Shown: positions 1 to 7,489 of the stretch, piece by piece | Layout of the letters: the number at the start of each line of letters is the position of its first letter | Numbering within the stretch: the first letter of the stretch is position 1 | Source of the DNA: UBA4416 sp044238845 | GTDB lineage: Bacteria; Bacteroidota; Bacteroidia; B-17B0; Aurantibacillaceae | Direction of reading: 5' to 3' | Assembly (NCBI GenBank): GCA_044238845.1 | Contig: JBIICN010000041.1 | Location: forward strand, 1 to 31,604 | Length of the DNA stretch: 31,604 nt | Made by a program: the position numbers and the translations under genes | Notes under the pieces: generated by a model | Databases searched by the model: none | What the model was told of the DNA's origin: nothing | What the model saw: only the letters and a program-made list of their open reading frames with translations

Positions 1-251
1 TATTTTTTGATGAAGCCACAAGTTCATTAGATGCAAATAATGAAAAAACAATTATGAATAATTTAAATGATTTCTTTAAAAATAAAACTGTTGTTATAAT
101 TGCTCATCGTTTAAGTACTGTGAAAAATGCTGACCAAATAATCGTATTAGATAAAGGGAAAATTATTGAAAAAGGAAATCATACTGAATTAACAGCATTA
201 AGAGGTGCTTATTTTGAATTAGTAAAAAATCAATTAGAATTAGGTAATTAA
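1..251 (+). CDS. ABC transporter ATP-binding protein, C-terminal fragment (5' end outside window)
   Basis: Only the end of the gene is present; the reading frame is open from base 3. The visible part starts in the Walker B/D-loop region (FDEATSSLD), with the H-loop in AHRLSTV about 25 residues later, and ends with the usual tail of an exporter nucleotide-binding domain (DQIIVLDKGKIIEKGNH). This is the ATPase end of a fused permease-ATPase exporter of the MsbA/bacteriocin-exporter type. The HlyD-type adaptor follows with no gap: the TAA at 249-251 directly abuts its GTG start. That supports a type I-like or peptidase-containing exporter, but the N-terminal C39 peptidase that would prove peptide export lies outside the window. 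The family is certain; the substrate is unknown. Confidence 0.9.
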   Translation, partial: FFDEATSSLDANNEKTIMNNLNDFFKNKTVVIIAHRLSTVKNADQIIVLDKGKIIEKGNHTELTALRGAYFELVKNQLELGN

Positions 252-1547
252 GTGGAAGAAAAAAAAGAAATAATATTACGGACAGAAGAAGTAAACGAAA
301 TATTAACCTCTACACCCAAATGGATATTACGTTGGGGCATTTCTGTTATTTTTATATTAATAGTTATTGGAGTAACGTTGTGTTATTTTATAAGATACCC
401 TGATATATTAACAGCTGATATAACATTAACTACTTTAAATCCGCCAGTAACATTAGTTTCAAAAAATAACGGGAAACTGACCTATTTATTAGTAAAAAAT
501 AATGAGTTGATAAAGGAGAATCAAACGATTGCTGTTATTGAAAACGTAGCTAATTACAAAGACGTACTATATCTATTTAAAAATGGTAATGATATTATTA
601 ATCAATTAAAATTTAGTGATACAATACCTCAAGTAACTATAAAAGATAGTTTAAAGGTAGGAGAATTAACACCAAATTATTTATTGGTTCTAAAATCTAT
701 TAAAGACGTAAATATGTATAAAGCTATTAATCCTTTCAATAGACAAATTACTTTGTTAAAAAAAGATTTAATTAGTTATAATGGACTTTTATTAAAATAC
801 AAACAACAGGAGGTTTTTAATAATCAGCAGCTTACTTTATCAGAAACGGACTATAATAGAGATAAAACTTTATTTGAAAATAAAGTTATTTCCGCTAGGG
901 AATTTGATTCAAAGAAAAAAGAATATTTAACAGATCTTAATAGTAACGAGCAAATAAAAATTACCGTTTCAAATGCTTATATTCAAATTAACTCTATCGA
1001 AAAAAACATACTACAATTACAAATACAAGATTATCAAGAACAAGCAAAATTAAAAAATGAATTCCAACAAAATTTAAAATCTTTAATTTCTGAAATAATA
1101 AAATGGAAGCAATTATATTTAATTGAAAGTCCTATTGATGGAAAAATTTCTTTCTTCAATGTGTGGACTATAAATCAGAATATAAAAACAGGCGATGAAT
1201 TGTTTTCAGTTATTCCAACTCAGAAACAACAATTTATTGGTAAATGTATCTTGCCTATTTTAAATTCTGGTAAATTATCCATTGGTCAAAATGTCAATAT
1301 TAAGTTAGATAATTATCCTTATAATGAAAATGGGATGTTACAAGGTATTATTACTAATATTTCAGAAGTGCCAAATAAAGATACATATGCAATAGATGTT
1401 GATTTAAAAAATGGTTTAATTACAACTTATAACAAAACACTTTCTTATAAAGAACAAATGAAAGGTAAAGCAGATATTATTACTAAAAATATTTCGGTAA
1501 TGGATAGAATCTTTTTTAATTTCAAAAAATTAGTTGAACGTAAATAG
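252..1547 (+). CDS. HlyD family secretion protein (periplasmic adaptor)
   Basis: A 431-aa membrane fusion protein that would bridge the inner-membrane ABC exporter encoded just upstream to an outer-membrane channel. It has a short cytoplasmic N-terminus and one membrane segment at about residues 25-47 (rich in I, V and L, ending CYFIRYPD). A lipoyl/barrel half follows (TLVSKNNGKLTYLLVKNNELI), then a long helical hairpin around residues 140-290 and the returning barrel half (LIESPIDGKISFF, GDELFSVIP). This order is typical of HlyD adaptors. The start is GTG at 252, immediately after the exporter stop, so the two are translationally linked. No outer-membrane TolC-like gene is visible, so it may be encoded elsewhere. 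Confidence 0.9.
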   Translation: MEEKKEIILRTEEVNEILTSTPKWILRWGISVIFILIVIGVTLCYFIRYPDILTADITLTTLNPPVTLVSKNNGKLTYLLVKNNELIKENQTIAVIENVANYKDVLYLFKNGNDIINQLKFSDTIPQVTIKDSLKVGELTPNYLLVLKSIKDVNMYKAINPFNRQITLLKKDLISYNGLLLKYKQQEVFNNQQLTLSETDYNRDKTLFENKVISAREFDSKKKEYLTDLNSNEQIKITVSNAYIQINSIEKNILQLQIQDYQEQAKLKNEFQQNLKSLISEIIKWKQLYLIESPIDGKISFFNVWTINQNIKTGDELFSVIPTQKQQFIGKCILPILNSGKLSIGQNVNIKLDNYPYNENGMLQGIITNISEVPNKDTYAIDVDLKNGLITTYNKTLSYKEQMKGKADIITKNISVMDRIFFNFKKLVERK

Positions 1548-1556
1548 TAAAGTAAT

Positions 1557-2546
1557 ATGAAAAAAACATCATTAAGTATCAGCATTATCGCCCTATCATT
1601 TACTAATGTTATTAGTCAAAATATTCCAGATAAGTATTTTAGTTTAGTAAGAAAAGCTGATTCTTTATATGAAAATAAAGAGTATTATAAATCTGCTTTT
1701 ATGTATTCAGAGGCATTTAAAGCAAATAATTGGAAGGGACTGCCTAATGATAGGTATAATGCTGCGTGTTCTTGGGCAAAAGCAAATTATCCAGATAGCG
1801 CATTATATAACTTAAACAAAATTGCTTTTATATCAAATTACACTAATTATAATCACATAATAAATGATAAAGATTTGTTTATACTTCACGATGATAAAAG
1901 GTGGATAACTATTATTGAACAAGTCAAATTAAATAAGGATAAAGCTGATGCTAATTTAAATAAACCTTTGGTTAATGAATTAGATAGTATTTTTATTGAA
2001 GACCAAAAATACAGAAATCAACTACCTTCAATTGAAGAGAAATTTGGACGTGACTCAAAAGAGATTAAGGTACAATGGAGAAAAATACAATCTAAGGACT
2101 CTATAAACTTGATTAAAGTGAAAAATATTTTGGATAAATATGGCTGGTTAGGTTACGATTTAATAGGAAGTAAAGGAAATGGAACATTGTTTTTAGTCAT
2201 TCAACATGCAGATTTGAATACACAAATGAAGTATCTTCCTATGATGCGAGATGCAGTAAAAATAGGCAAAGCCTCGCCAAGTGACTTAGCATTACTGGAA
2301 GATAGAGTGTTAATGCGTCAAGGAAAAAAACAGATTTATGGAAGTCAAATTGCTAGAAATCCTAAAACTGGAGAGTATTATGTTGCTCCATTAGCAGATC
2401 CAGACAATGTTGATAACTTACGATTTGAAATGGGACTTCCAAAACTTGCTGACTATATCAAGAATTGGAATTTAGTTTGGGACGTAGAAAAATATAAAAA
2501 ACAATTGCCTGAATTGGAAAAAGAGATGGACAAGAATAAATATTAA
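1557..2546 (+). CDS. Secreted protein with C-terminal DUF6624-like domain
   Basis: A 329-aa protein. Residues 1-21 look like a signal peptide (MKKTSL...NVISQ). Residues about 25-115 form a helical, TPR-like stretch (ADSLYENKEYYKSAFMYSEAF). Residues about 185-310 resemble DUF6624: GWLGYDLIG, then LFLVIQHAD with the conserved His at 217, then the segment SPSDLALLEDRVLMRQGKKQ followed by IYGSQ. The biochemical role of DUF6624 is not established. The gene lies 9 nt behind the HlyD adaptor on the same strand, so it probably shares its transcript; it could be a partner or immunity-type protein of the exporter, but this is only inferred from position. Confidence 0.7.
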   Translation: MKKTSLSISIIALSFTNVISQNIPDKYFSLVRKADSLYENKEYYKSAFMYSEAFKANNWKGLPNDRYNAACSWAKANYPDSALYNLNKIAFISNYTNYNHIINDKDLFILHDDKRWITIIEQVKLNKDKADANLNKPLVNELDSIFIEDQKYRNQLPSIEEKFGRDSKEIKVQWRKIQSKDSINLIKVKNILDKYGWLGYDLIGSKGNGTLFLVIQHADLNTQMKYLPMMRDAVKIGKASPSDLALLEDRVLMRQGKKQIYGSQIARNPKTGEYYVAPLADPDNVDNLRFEMGLPKLADYIKNWNLVWDVEKYKKQLPELEKEMDKNKY

Positions 2547-2608
2547 TGTATTTTGAGTTGTCATAAAAATAATTGAATTTTTAATGATTTGAAAACAAAC
2601 AGTTCAAT

Positions 2609-2716
2609 AAAAGAAAGTTAAGGGTTGTTCGCAAGCAAACCAATATTGAAGACTTTAAAATGCATATTTAAGCCTTCAATCACTTTAAAACGAAATAGAA
2701 CTTAACTTTTTCTTTC
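2609..2716. other. Nested inverted repeats, possible structured RNA or DNA site
   Basis: In the gap after the DUF6624 gene, nested complementary segments form a possible multi-branch fold. The outer pair is AAAGAAAGTTAAG (2610-2622) with CTTAACTTTTTCTTT (2701-2715). One inner stem is ATTGAAG (2645-2651) with CTTCAAT (2674-2680). Another is a hairpin at 2623-2641 (GGTTGTT, loop CGCA, then AGCAAACC with one bulged A). No ORF crosses the segment convincingly. It does not match any RNA family I recognise. Confidence 0.3.
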
Positions 2717-2721
2717 AACTG

Positions 2722-2759
2722 AAAATGCCCTCGTTTATTTAATTGAATGAGGGCATTTT
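2722..2759. terminator. Strong hairpin, likely terminator of the exporter/DUF6624 operon
   Basis: A perfect 11-bp inverted repeat, AAAATGCCCTC (2722-2732) and GAGGGCATTTT (2749-2759), with a 16-nt AT-rich loop, about 175 nt after the DUF6624 stop. The A and T ends of the arms would give a T-rich exit on either strand. Confidence 0.6.
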
Positions 2760-2834
2760 GTTTATATAAAATCTTCAAAAAACTTGATAACCAATATCAT
2801 AAATACGAGCAATTTACTATATTAGTGCAATAAA

Positions 2835-2999
2835 ATGGGAGCATTAAAACTATCATATAACGAAAATAATATATCTGTGAATGATAGTGATTACTCATTT
2901 TTGAGAGTAGTAGCAAAAGATGGTAAATCTATAACGCCAAGCTTAAACTCTTATGTCCCAGTTATAACTCTGCTAGGTAGAGTTAACCTAAATCAATAA
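2835..2999 (+). CDS. Small ORF, 54 aa, unknown
   Basis: An open frame from ATG 2835 to TAA 2997-2999, beginning MGALKLSYNENNISVNDSDYS and ending GRVNLNQ. It has no membrane segment or recognised motif. The mixed polar/hydrophobic composition is that of a normal small protein, and its stop lies 20 nt before the ATG of the next same-strand gene, so it could be the first gene of a small operon with the two genes behind it. It could also be the end of a decayed gene or a chance frame in an otherwise empty gap. Confidence 0.3.
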   Translation: MGALKLSYNENNISVNDSDYSFLRVVAKDGKSITPSLNSYVPVITLLGRVNLNQ

Positions 3000-3019
3000 A
3001 TTTTCAATTGAAAGAAAAA

Positions 3020-4267
3020 ATGGATGACGATAAACTTAGAAAAGCTCTTGGTCTTGACTGGCAGGATAAATTAATGCAACCGCATAAAAAAATACAAGAG
3101 ATGTCAACTGCCATGAATAAAATAATGGAAACTGAAAATAGAATGAAGGCAGTATTTGGTTCTCATAACGCTAATAGTTTCTTTAATTCAAATAATGTAC
3201 CTAAATCAGCAATAGATGCTGTTTTAAGTTCGTCAACATTCAGTGCGTTTAATCTTGCATCAGAAAAGATAAAACAACAAAATTATATTAGAGATGTAGT
3301 TCTTGGAGGCTCAACAGTTTTTAATGTCGCCAAAGCATTAAATGAGACTTCAAATGCTGTGAAAAATCTCTATGATTTTTCTGTAATCGCAAATGACATA
3401 CAGTCAAAGTTTTCGACATATAATTCTATTTTTGAAAGACAACTTTCAATAAGTGAAGTCTTAGCAAAAGATTATTTTCATGCCAATAAGCTATCAACAC
3501 CAGATTGGGTAACTAAATTTTCACAAACCGTTAGTGATTTTGATAAATCCCGAATAACCGCTTTTGATATTTTAACTGCTGACACTTACACTAGAATAAC
3601 GGAAAATCTCCCTGTTAATGAAGATGAGGAAGTAAAGAGCAGCGAAGAAAAATTAGATGAAATTGCACTCATTTTAAAAGAGAATAAAGATGTAAAAGAA
3701 GAATTAGAGAATCTTTACATTTCTTTTGCAAAACATATTGCCAATAAACTTAAACGAAGAAATAAAAGAAAGCTAAAAAGTAAAGATTTAAAAGCACCAT
3801 CCGAACAATTAGCATTATTTATTCATAAGAATCTATTTGAAAACTCTAAAATATCCACACAAACTGTTTATACGTTTATTTGCCTTATCGACTATGTTTT
3901 TAACACAATTATTTTAGCAATTGTATTTGAAGCAACAGGGACTAAAATTTTTGAAAAAGTATTTGGAGAAGATACTCCGCCAACACAAATTCAAATTGCA
4001 TACCAACCTAAAATAGTAAAAAATGTTTACGCAAATGTGATACATGATTTTACTATTGATGCCGCACCATTGTATCAGAGGAATTCAACGAAAACAAAAT
4101 GTATTGGGAAAATAAAACCCAATACACAAGTGTTAATTTTAAATCAAAAACCAAAGTGGTGCTTGGTAGAAGTGTTGATTGAAAAATTTGATAAAAAAAC
4201 TAAAACCACAATTGATAAAGTTGTGAGGGGGTGGGTAATGAAAACGCATCTGGATTATTTTCAATAA
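3020..4267 (+). CDS. Membrane-anchored protein with C-terminal SH3-like domain, unknown function
   Basis: I prefer ATG 3020 (415 aa, MDDDKLRKALGLDWQ) over an in-frame TTG at 3008. The first ~200 residues are polar, Asn/Ser-rich and mostly helical. An acidic/lysine linker follows (EDEEVKSSEEKLDE, later NKLKRRNKRKLKSK), then one hydrophobic segment at about residues 282-304 (YTFICLIDYVFNTIILAIVF). The C-terminal ~75 residues look like a bacterial SH3 domain: a start near APLYQRNS, then CIGKIKPNTQVLIL, the KWCLVEV strand and a final GWVMKTHL. Such domains often bind peptides or cell-wall material, but the ligand here is unknown. The protein is probably anchored by its single segment. The next gene follows closely or overlaps, suggesting a two-gene unit. 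I do not recognise the N-terminal half. Confidence 0.7.
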   Translation: MDDDKLRKALGLDWQDKLMQPHKKIQEMSTAMNKIMETENRMKAVFGSHNANSFFNSNNVPKSAIDAVLSSSTFSAFNLASEKIKQQNYIRDVVLGGSTVFNVAKALNETSNAVKNLYDFSVIANDIQSKFSTYNSIFERQLSISEVLAKDYFHANKLSTPDWVTKFSQTVSDFDKSRITAFDILTADTYTRITENLPVNEDEEVKSSEEKLDEIALILKENKDVKEELENLYISFAKHIANKLKRRNKRKLKSKDLKAPSEQLALFIHKNLFENSKISTQTVYTFICLIDYVFNTIILAIVFEATGTKIFEKVFGEDTPPTQIQIAYQPKIVKNVYANVIHDFTIDAAPLYQRNSTKTKCIGKIKPNTQVLILNQKPKWCLVEVLIEKFDKKTKTTIDKVVRGWVMKTHLDYFQ

Positions 4268-4281
4268 ATATATTTTTAAAA

Positions 4282-4989
4282 GTGTCAGAAAAACAATTAA
4301 ACAAAATACTTAACGGTTTAAATAAAAATATTGCTAAATTAAAAAAGCTAATGTTTATCCGACCTTTATCGGAAAGTGTTGATTATGCTAAATTTTGGGA
4401 TGAAGAACCACTAACACAATTAAAAAAGTATTCCTGTTCCCTTCCTGATAAATGTTATCTCATAAAAGACGTTGAAAAAAATTATGTTGGTATTGTTTTA
4501 GATATGAGCCATGATTTACATTGGTATGTAAAGAAAGAACATAGAGGTAAAGGTTATTTAACTAAATCTCTCAAAGAAATAATAATACCACATTTACTGG
4601 ATATTAGAGAAGAACAGAAAATTACTATTTCAAAAAATGAAATTGGATTGCAAATGTTTAAATCATCAGAAAAAGTTGCATTATCAAATGGGTTTAAATT
4701 AATTAAGATAGAAGACGAGAAACATTTTTATAGTTTAAAACGTGAGGAACTTATAGAGCATCCAATCATTGAAGGAAAAAATACACTAATGTCAGAAGAA
4801 CGTATGTTAGAACTAAAGAGAACGTTTAGTTTTATGGCACATAAATTAAATATGATTGAAGCTGAAATTGAATTACACACAGACGATGTAATTTTTAGTG
4901 AAGATATTAGTGAATTATCTGCTAAAATGAGTAAGTACTCAAATTTAATTGAAGATAAGTGGTATGAAACATACAGTAAACCTGATTAA
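4282..4989 (+). CDS. GNAT-like acetyltransferase domain protein
   Basis: A protein of about 235 aa. The in-frame GTG at 4282 (MSEKQLNKIL), 14 nt after the upstream stop, seems the best start. An in-frame ATG at 4231 would give 252 aa but overlaps the upstream SH3-domain coding end by 37 nt, and its extra residues look like out-of-frame translation. The centre contains a GNAT acetyl-CoA-binding signature, VKKEHRGKGYLTKSLKEII, preceded by the usual strands (NYVGIVLD, LHWYV). After it come ALSNGFKLIKI and HFYSLKRE, matching the end of a GNAT fold. The last ~75 residues are helical and charged and lie outside the normal fold. The substrate is unknown. Codon use and AT content match the neighbouring accessory genes. 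Confidence 0.6.
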   Translation: MSEKQLNKILNGLNKNIAKLKKLMFIRPLSESVDYAKFWDEEPLTQLKKYSCSLPDKCYLIKDVEKNYVGIVLDMSHDLHWYVKKEHRGKGYLTKSLKEIIIPHLLDIREEQKITISKNEIGLQMFKSSEKVALSNGFKLIKIEDEKHFYSLKREELIEHPIIEGKNTLMSEERMLELKRTFSFMAHKLNMIEAEIELHTDDVIFSEDISELSAKMSKYSNLIEDKWYETYSKPD

Positions 4990-5031
4990 TAAACAATTTT
5001 CACGAAGAAAATCCTTCAAAACACTCCTTTT

Positions 5032-5216
5032 TCAATTTTTGCCAATTAGTTGCCAATTGCTCCCCAATCATTACACATGACTGAAAAAATGTTGCCAATA
5101 GGTTACCAATTACAAGCACATTAAAGTCCAATCATTACAATTTTGTTTTCAATCCGAACGCATTACTGAAAAAATGTTTTCAATCCAGATTGCATGGCAA
5201 AAATAATGTACTCAAT
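5032..5216 (+). repeat. Helically phased array of YCAAT boxes
   Basis: The gene-free stretch 4990-5473 contains ten (C/T)CAAT pentamers, all on the + strand, starting at 5032, 5042, 5053, 5064, 5095, 5106, 5128, 5149, 5180 and 5212. The steps are 10, 11, 11, 31, 11, 22, 21, 31 and 32 nt, close to whole turns of B-DNA, so all boxes would face the same side. Longer copies surround some boxes: GTTGCCAAT at 5049 and 5091, CCAATCATTACA at 5064 and 5128, ACTGAAAAAATGTT at 5080 and 5165, GTTTTCAATCC at 5145 and 5176. One further CCAAT at 5217 is out of phase. It resembles an iteron or multi-site protein-binding array. The rest of the gap (5222-5400) holds no gene I can support. Confidence 0.5.
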
Positions 5217-5400
5217 CCAATAAAGCTTGTTTTTAATTGAAACAGAACACAACTGAATTTGTATTTAACGATAATCACAATAATAAAACACGCCTTGAAT
5301 AACAAATTAAAATGCGGTCAAGCATCTTTTCAGTTGATTCAATTTTGTGTTGTATAACAACTGATTTAATATTGTCAGTATTGCATTGTTGAAATATAAC

Positions 5401-5417
5401 TAATTGATTATCAATTA
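5401..5417. promoter_or_regulatory. Operator-like palindrome upstream of the recombinase operon
   Basis: A perfect 17-nt palindrome: TAATTGAT, a central T, then ATCAATTA. It lies 18 nt upstream of the TACATTTG -7 element, roughly -33 to -49 from the expected transcript start, where a dimeric regulator could act. No regulator gene is visible next to it. Confidence 0.35.
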
Positions 5418-5435
5418 TATGACGTTTTAATTTTG

Positions 5436-5443
5436 TACATTTG
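5436..5443 (+). promoter_or_regulatory. Bacteroidota -7 promoter element (TACATTTG)
   Basis: An exact match to TAnnTTTG, 30 nt before the ATG of the 96-aa gene, with an expected transcript start near 5450. No clear -33 TTG lies at the usual spacing. The same octamer occurs at 14618 and, on the minus strand, at 22793-22800, each correctly placed before a gene. Confidence 0.5.
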
Positions 5444-5473
5444 TGATATTAAATCCTAAAACAAAATGGATTT

Positions 5474-5764
5474 ATGAAAGGAGAAAATTTAAAAGAATTA
5501 GAAAACAAGCAATTAAACAAATCAAAAATTAGTCTTCAAGAATGTAAAGCAATATTAAATAAAAATGGAGAGAATTTTTCTGATGAAGAAGTAAAGTCAA
5601 TTAGGGATTTTCTTTATTCACTTATCGAGATTGACTATTTCCATTTTCAAAAGTGTCTTAAAGTAAAAACTGAACAAGAAATTAATTTAGAAAGTGATAC
5701 GGATAGAAAGATATTGCAATTAAATGAAAGAAATGATTTAAACGAATTAAGACAAACAGGATAA
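5474..5764 (+). CDS. Small protein encoded just upstream of the serine recombinase
   Basis: A 96-aa, charged, largely helical protein with the segment LQECKAILNKNGENFSDEEV followed by KSIRDFLYSLIEID. I recall similar small proteins next to recombinases in Bacteroidota mobile elements, but their function is unknown to me. There is no signal peptide or membrane segment. It is 21 nt upstream of the recombinase and evidently co-transcribed. A three-codon frame (ATG 5466, stop TGA 5475-5477) ends in ATGA overlapping this start, which may couple or tune translation. It could be an accessory or directionality factor; that is a guess from position. Confidence 0.65.
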   Translation: MKGENLKELENKQLNKSKISLQECKAILNKNGENFSDEEVKSIRDFLYSLIEIDYFHFQKCLKVKTEQEINLESDTDRKILQLNERNDLNELRQTG

Positions 5765-5785
5765 ATAAACAAAAATAAAAGTGAT

Positions 5786-7477
5786 ATGAAAAGAAAAGCA
5801 ATTATTTATATACGAGTATCTACTGATGAACAAGCTGATAAGGGGTATAGTTTAAAACATCAATTAGAGCGATTAGAAAAATATTGTGAACTACAAAATA
5901 TTGAAGTAGCAGCGGTTTTTAATGAGGACTACTCTGCTAAAACATTTAATAGACCAGAATTTAATAAGCTCTTGGTGATGCTGAAAAAGAACAAAAGTAT
6001 GGCGGATATGCTTTTGTTTACGAAATGGGATAGGTTTTCGAGAAACGCTGGAGATGCTTATGGAATGATAAACCAGTTAAATAAATTGGGAGTTGAGCCA
6101 CAAGCAATGGAACAGCCATTAGATTTAACTGTACCTGAAAATAAAATTATGTTAGCGGTTTATTTGGCTGCACCAGAAGTAGAAAATGACCGTAGAGCAT
6201 TAAACGTATTAGTAGGCATGAGGAGAGCAAGGAAAGAGGGAAGATGGATGGCAACTGCACCCAAAGGTTACAAAAACACTCGTGATGAAAACATGAAGAA
6301 GATTATAAGTCCTAGTGAGGATGCAGAAGTTATTAAATGGATTTTTGAAGAATTGGCAAAAGGAGTTTATAATGTTGCTCAACTTTGGGAACTAACCAAA
6401 AAGAAAAACTTTATATGCAGTAAAAATAATTTTTGGAACATTATCCGTAATCCAGTCTATTGTGGGAAAATTGTTATACCAGCATATAAAGAAGAAGACG
6501 TTATGATGGTTCAAGGTATTCACGAACCTCTTATAACAGAAGAACTATTTTATAATGTTCAGGATATTCTTGATGGAAGAAAACGAAATATACCAACTAA
6601 AAATACCCGAAAAGAAGAATTGCCATTGAGGGGATATTTGTTATGTCGTAAATGTGGTAATTTACTAACTGGTAGTGCTTCAAAAGGAAATGGAGGTAGA
6701 TATTTCTATTATCATTGCAGAAAGGGTTGTAATGAAAGATTTAAAGCATCAGAAGCCAATCATTTATTTTTAATGGAACTTAAAAAATTTGAGTTTAAAC
6801 CGACAGTAATTGATTTGTATTACAAAATGATGAATGATACTTTTAAATTAAATGGAGAAGATAAAAGTCAATTAATCAAACAAATTAAAGTTGAGATAGA
6901 AAGAAACAGAGAACGTATAAAAAACGCTCAGCAGATGATGGTGGATGGGCAATTAGATGCAGCAGATTATAGAGATGTTAAAAAAAGATACGAGCCAGAA
7001 ATAGATAAATTAGTTCGTAGAACAATGGAAATATCCGCAATGGATTCCAATTATAAAAAATACTTGGATGAGGGCTTCGGATTACTGAAACAGTTTGCTA
7101 GTGAGTACAATAGGGCTGATTTACATACTAAGCAGCAACTCATTGGTTCGGTATTTCCAGAAAAATTGATTTATGAAAATAAACAATATCGAACCGAAAA
7201 TATGATGAGTGTTGTAATGAGAATTTGCTGTAAAATCAATGCTTTTGGGGCAAAAAAAAGTGGGACTGAATTAGATTTCTCTAATCAGTCCCACGAGGTG
7301 ACCCCGATTGGATTCGAACCAATGGCCCACAGCTTAGAAGGCTGTTGCTCTATCCAGCTGAGCTACGGGGCCAAATTTTGTAAACTTAAAATTTGGAATG
7401 CGAATTTAATACTTTTTTTCCAATATAAACGGTCTTTTTTTAATACTTTAATTATTGTATTATTTTGTTATTTTTAA
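5786..7477 (+). CDS. Large serine recombinase (site-specific integrase), reading through tRNA-Arg
   Basis: A 563-aa frame. Residues 1-145 are the resolvase catalytic domain, with the nucleophile Ser12 in YIRVSTDEQ and arginines in KWDRFSR and ENDRRALN. A recombinase domain follows (GRWMATAPKGY ... NIIRNPVYCGKIV), then a zinc ribbon (LCRKCGNLL near residue 285, YYHCRKGC near 310) and a coiled-coil stretch (residues about 350-450). This is the architecture of integrases that insert circular elements. The native-looking part ends near residue 490. From there the frame crosses the tRNA-Arg terminator and, at residues 505-529 (VTPIGFEPMAHSLEGCCSIQ...), the antisense of tRNA-Arg, then chromosomal DNA to the stop at 7475-7477. 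The C-terminus is therefore made by the integration junction. The recombinase assignment is certain; the functional C-terminus is not. Confidence 0.9.
   Translation: MKRKAIIYIRVSTDEQADKGYSLKHQLERLEKYCELQNIEVAAVFNEDYSAKTFNRPEFNKLLVMLKKNKSMADMLLFTKWDRFSRNAGDAYGMINQLNKLGVEPQAMEQPLDLTVPENKIMLAVYLAAPEVENDRRALNVLVGMRRARKEGRWMATAPKGYKNTRDENMKKIISPSEDAEVIKWIFEELAKGVYNVAQLWELTKKKNFICSKNNFWNIIRNPVYCGKIVIPAYKEEDVMMVQGIHEPLITEELFYNVQDILDGRKRNIPTKNTRKEELPLRGYLLCRKCGNLLTGSASKGNGGRYFYYHCRKGCNERFKASEANHLFLMELKKFEFKPTVIDLYYKMMNDTFKLNGEDKSQLIKQIKVEIERNRERIKNAQQMMVDGQLDAADYRDVKKRYEPEIDKLVRRTMEISAMDSNYKKYLDEGFGLLKQFASEYNRADLHTKQQLIGSVFPEKLIYENKQYRTENMMSVVMRICCKINAFGAKKSGTELDFSNQSHEVTPIGFEPMAHSLEGCCSIQLSYGAKFCKLKIWNANLILFFQYKRSFFNTLIIVLFCYF
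7252..7294 (-). terminator. Rho-independent terminator of tRNA-Arg
   Basis: On the minus strand, just after the tRNA 3' end, GTGGGACTGATTAGA pairs with TCTAATTCAGTCCCAC (one bulged base) and is followed by eight T residues (7252-7259 read in reverse). It is a textbook intrinsic terminator. It also lies inside the recombinase frame read on the + strand. Confidence 0.9.
7299..7372 (-). tRNA. tRNA-Arg (anticodon TCT)
   Basis: A 74-nt cloverleaf on the minus strand. The acceptor stem is GGCCCCG with CGGGGTC, discriminator A. The D arm is GCTC...GAGC. The anticodon stem is ACAGC/GCTGT with loop CTTCTAA, giving anticodon TCT for AGA codons. The T arm is ATTGG-TTCGAAT-CCAAT. All stems pair, with one G-T in the acceptor. 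No CCA is encoded. It is the attachment-side landmark of the recombinase element: the recombinase gene converges on its 3' end. The gene is intact and has its own terminator. Confidence 0.97.
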
Positions 7478-7489
7478 GCCTTTAAGCTT

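Noticed and set aside
2610..2715. Integron attC site (GTTAAG ... CTTAAC)
   Set aside because: The core sites have the wrong order for attC (which reads YAAC...GTTR), and no integron integrase is visible.
5145..5218. CRISPR-like array (repeats about 31-32 nt apart)
   Set aside because: The shared unit is only about 11 nt, the other spacings are 10-22 nt and no cas genes are present.
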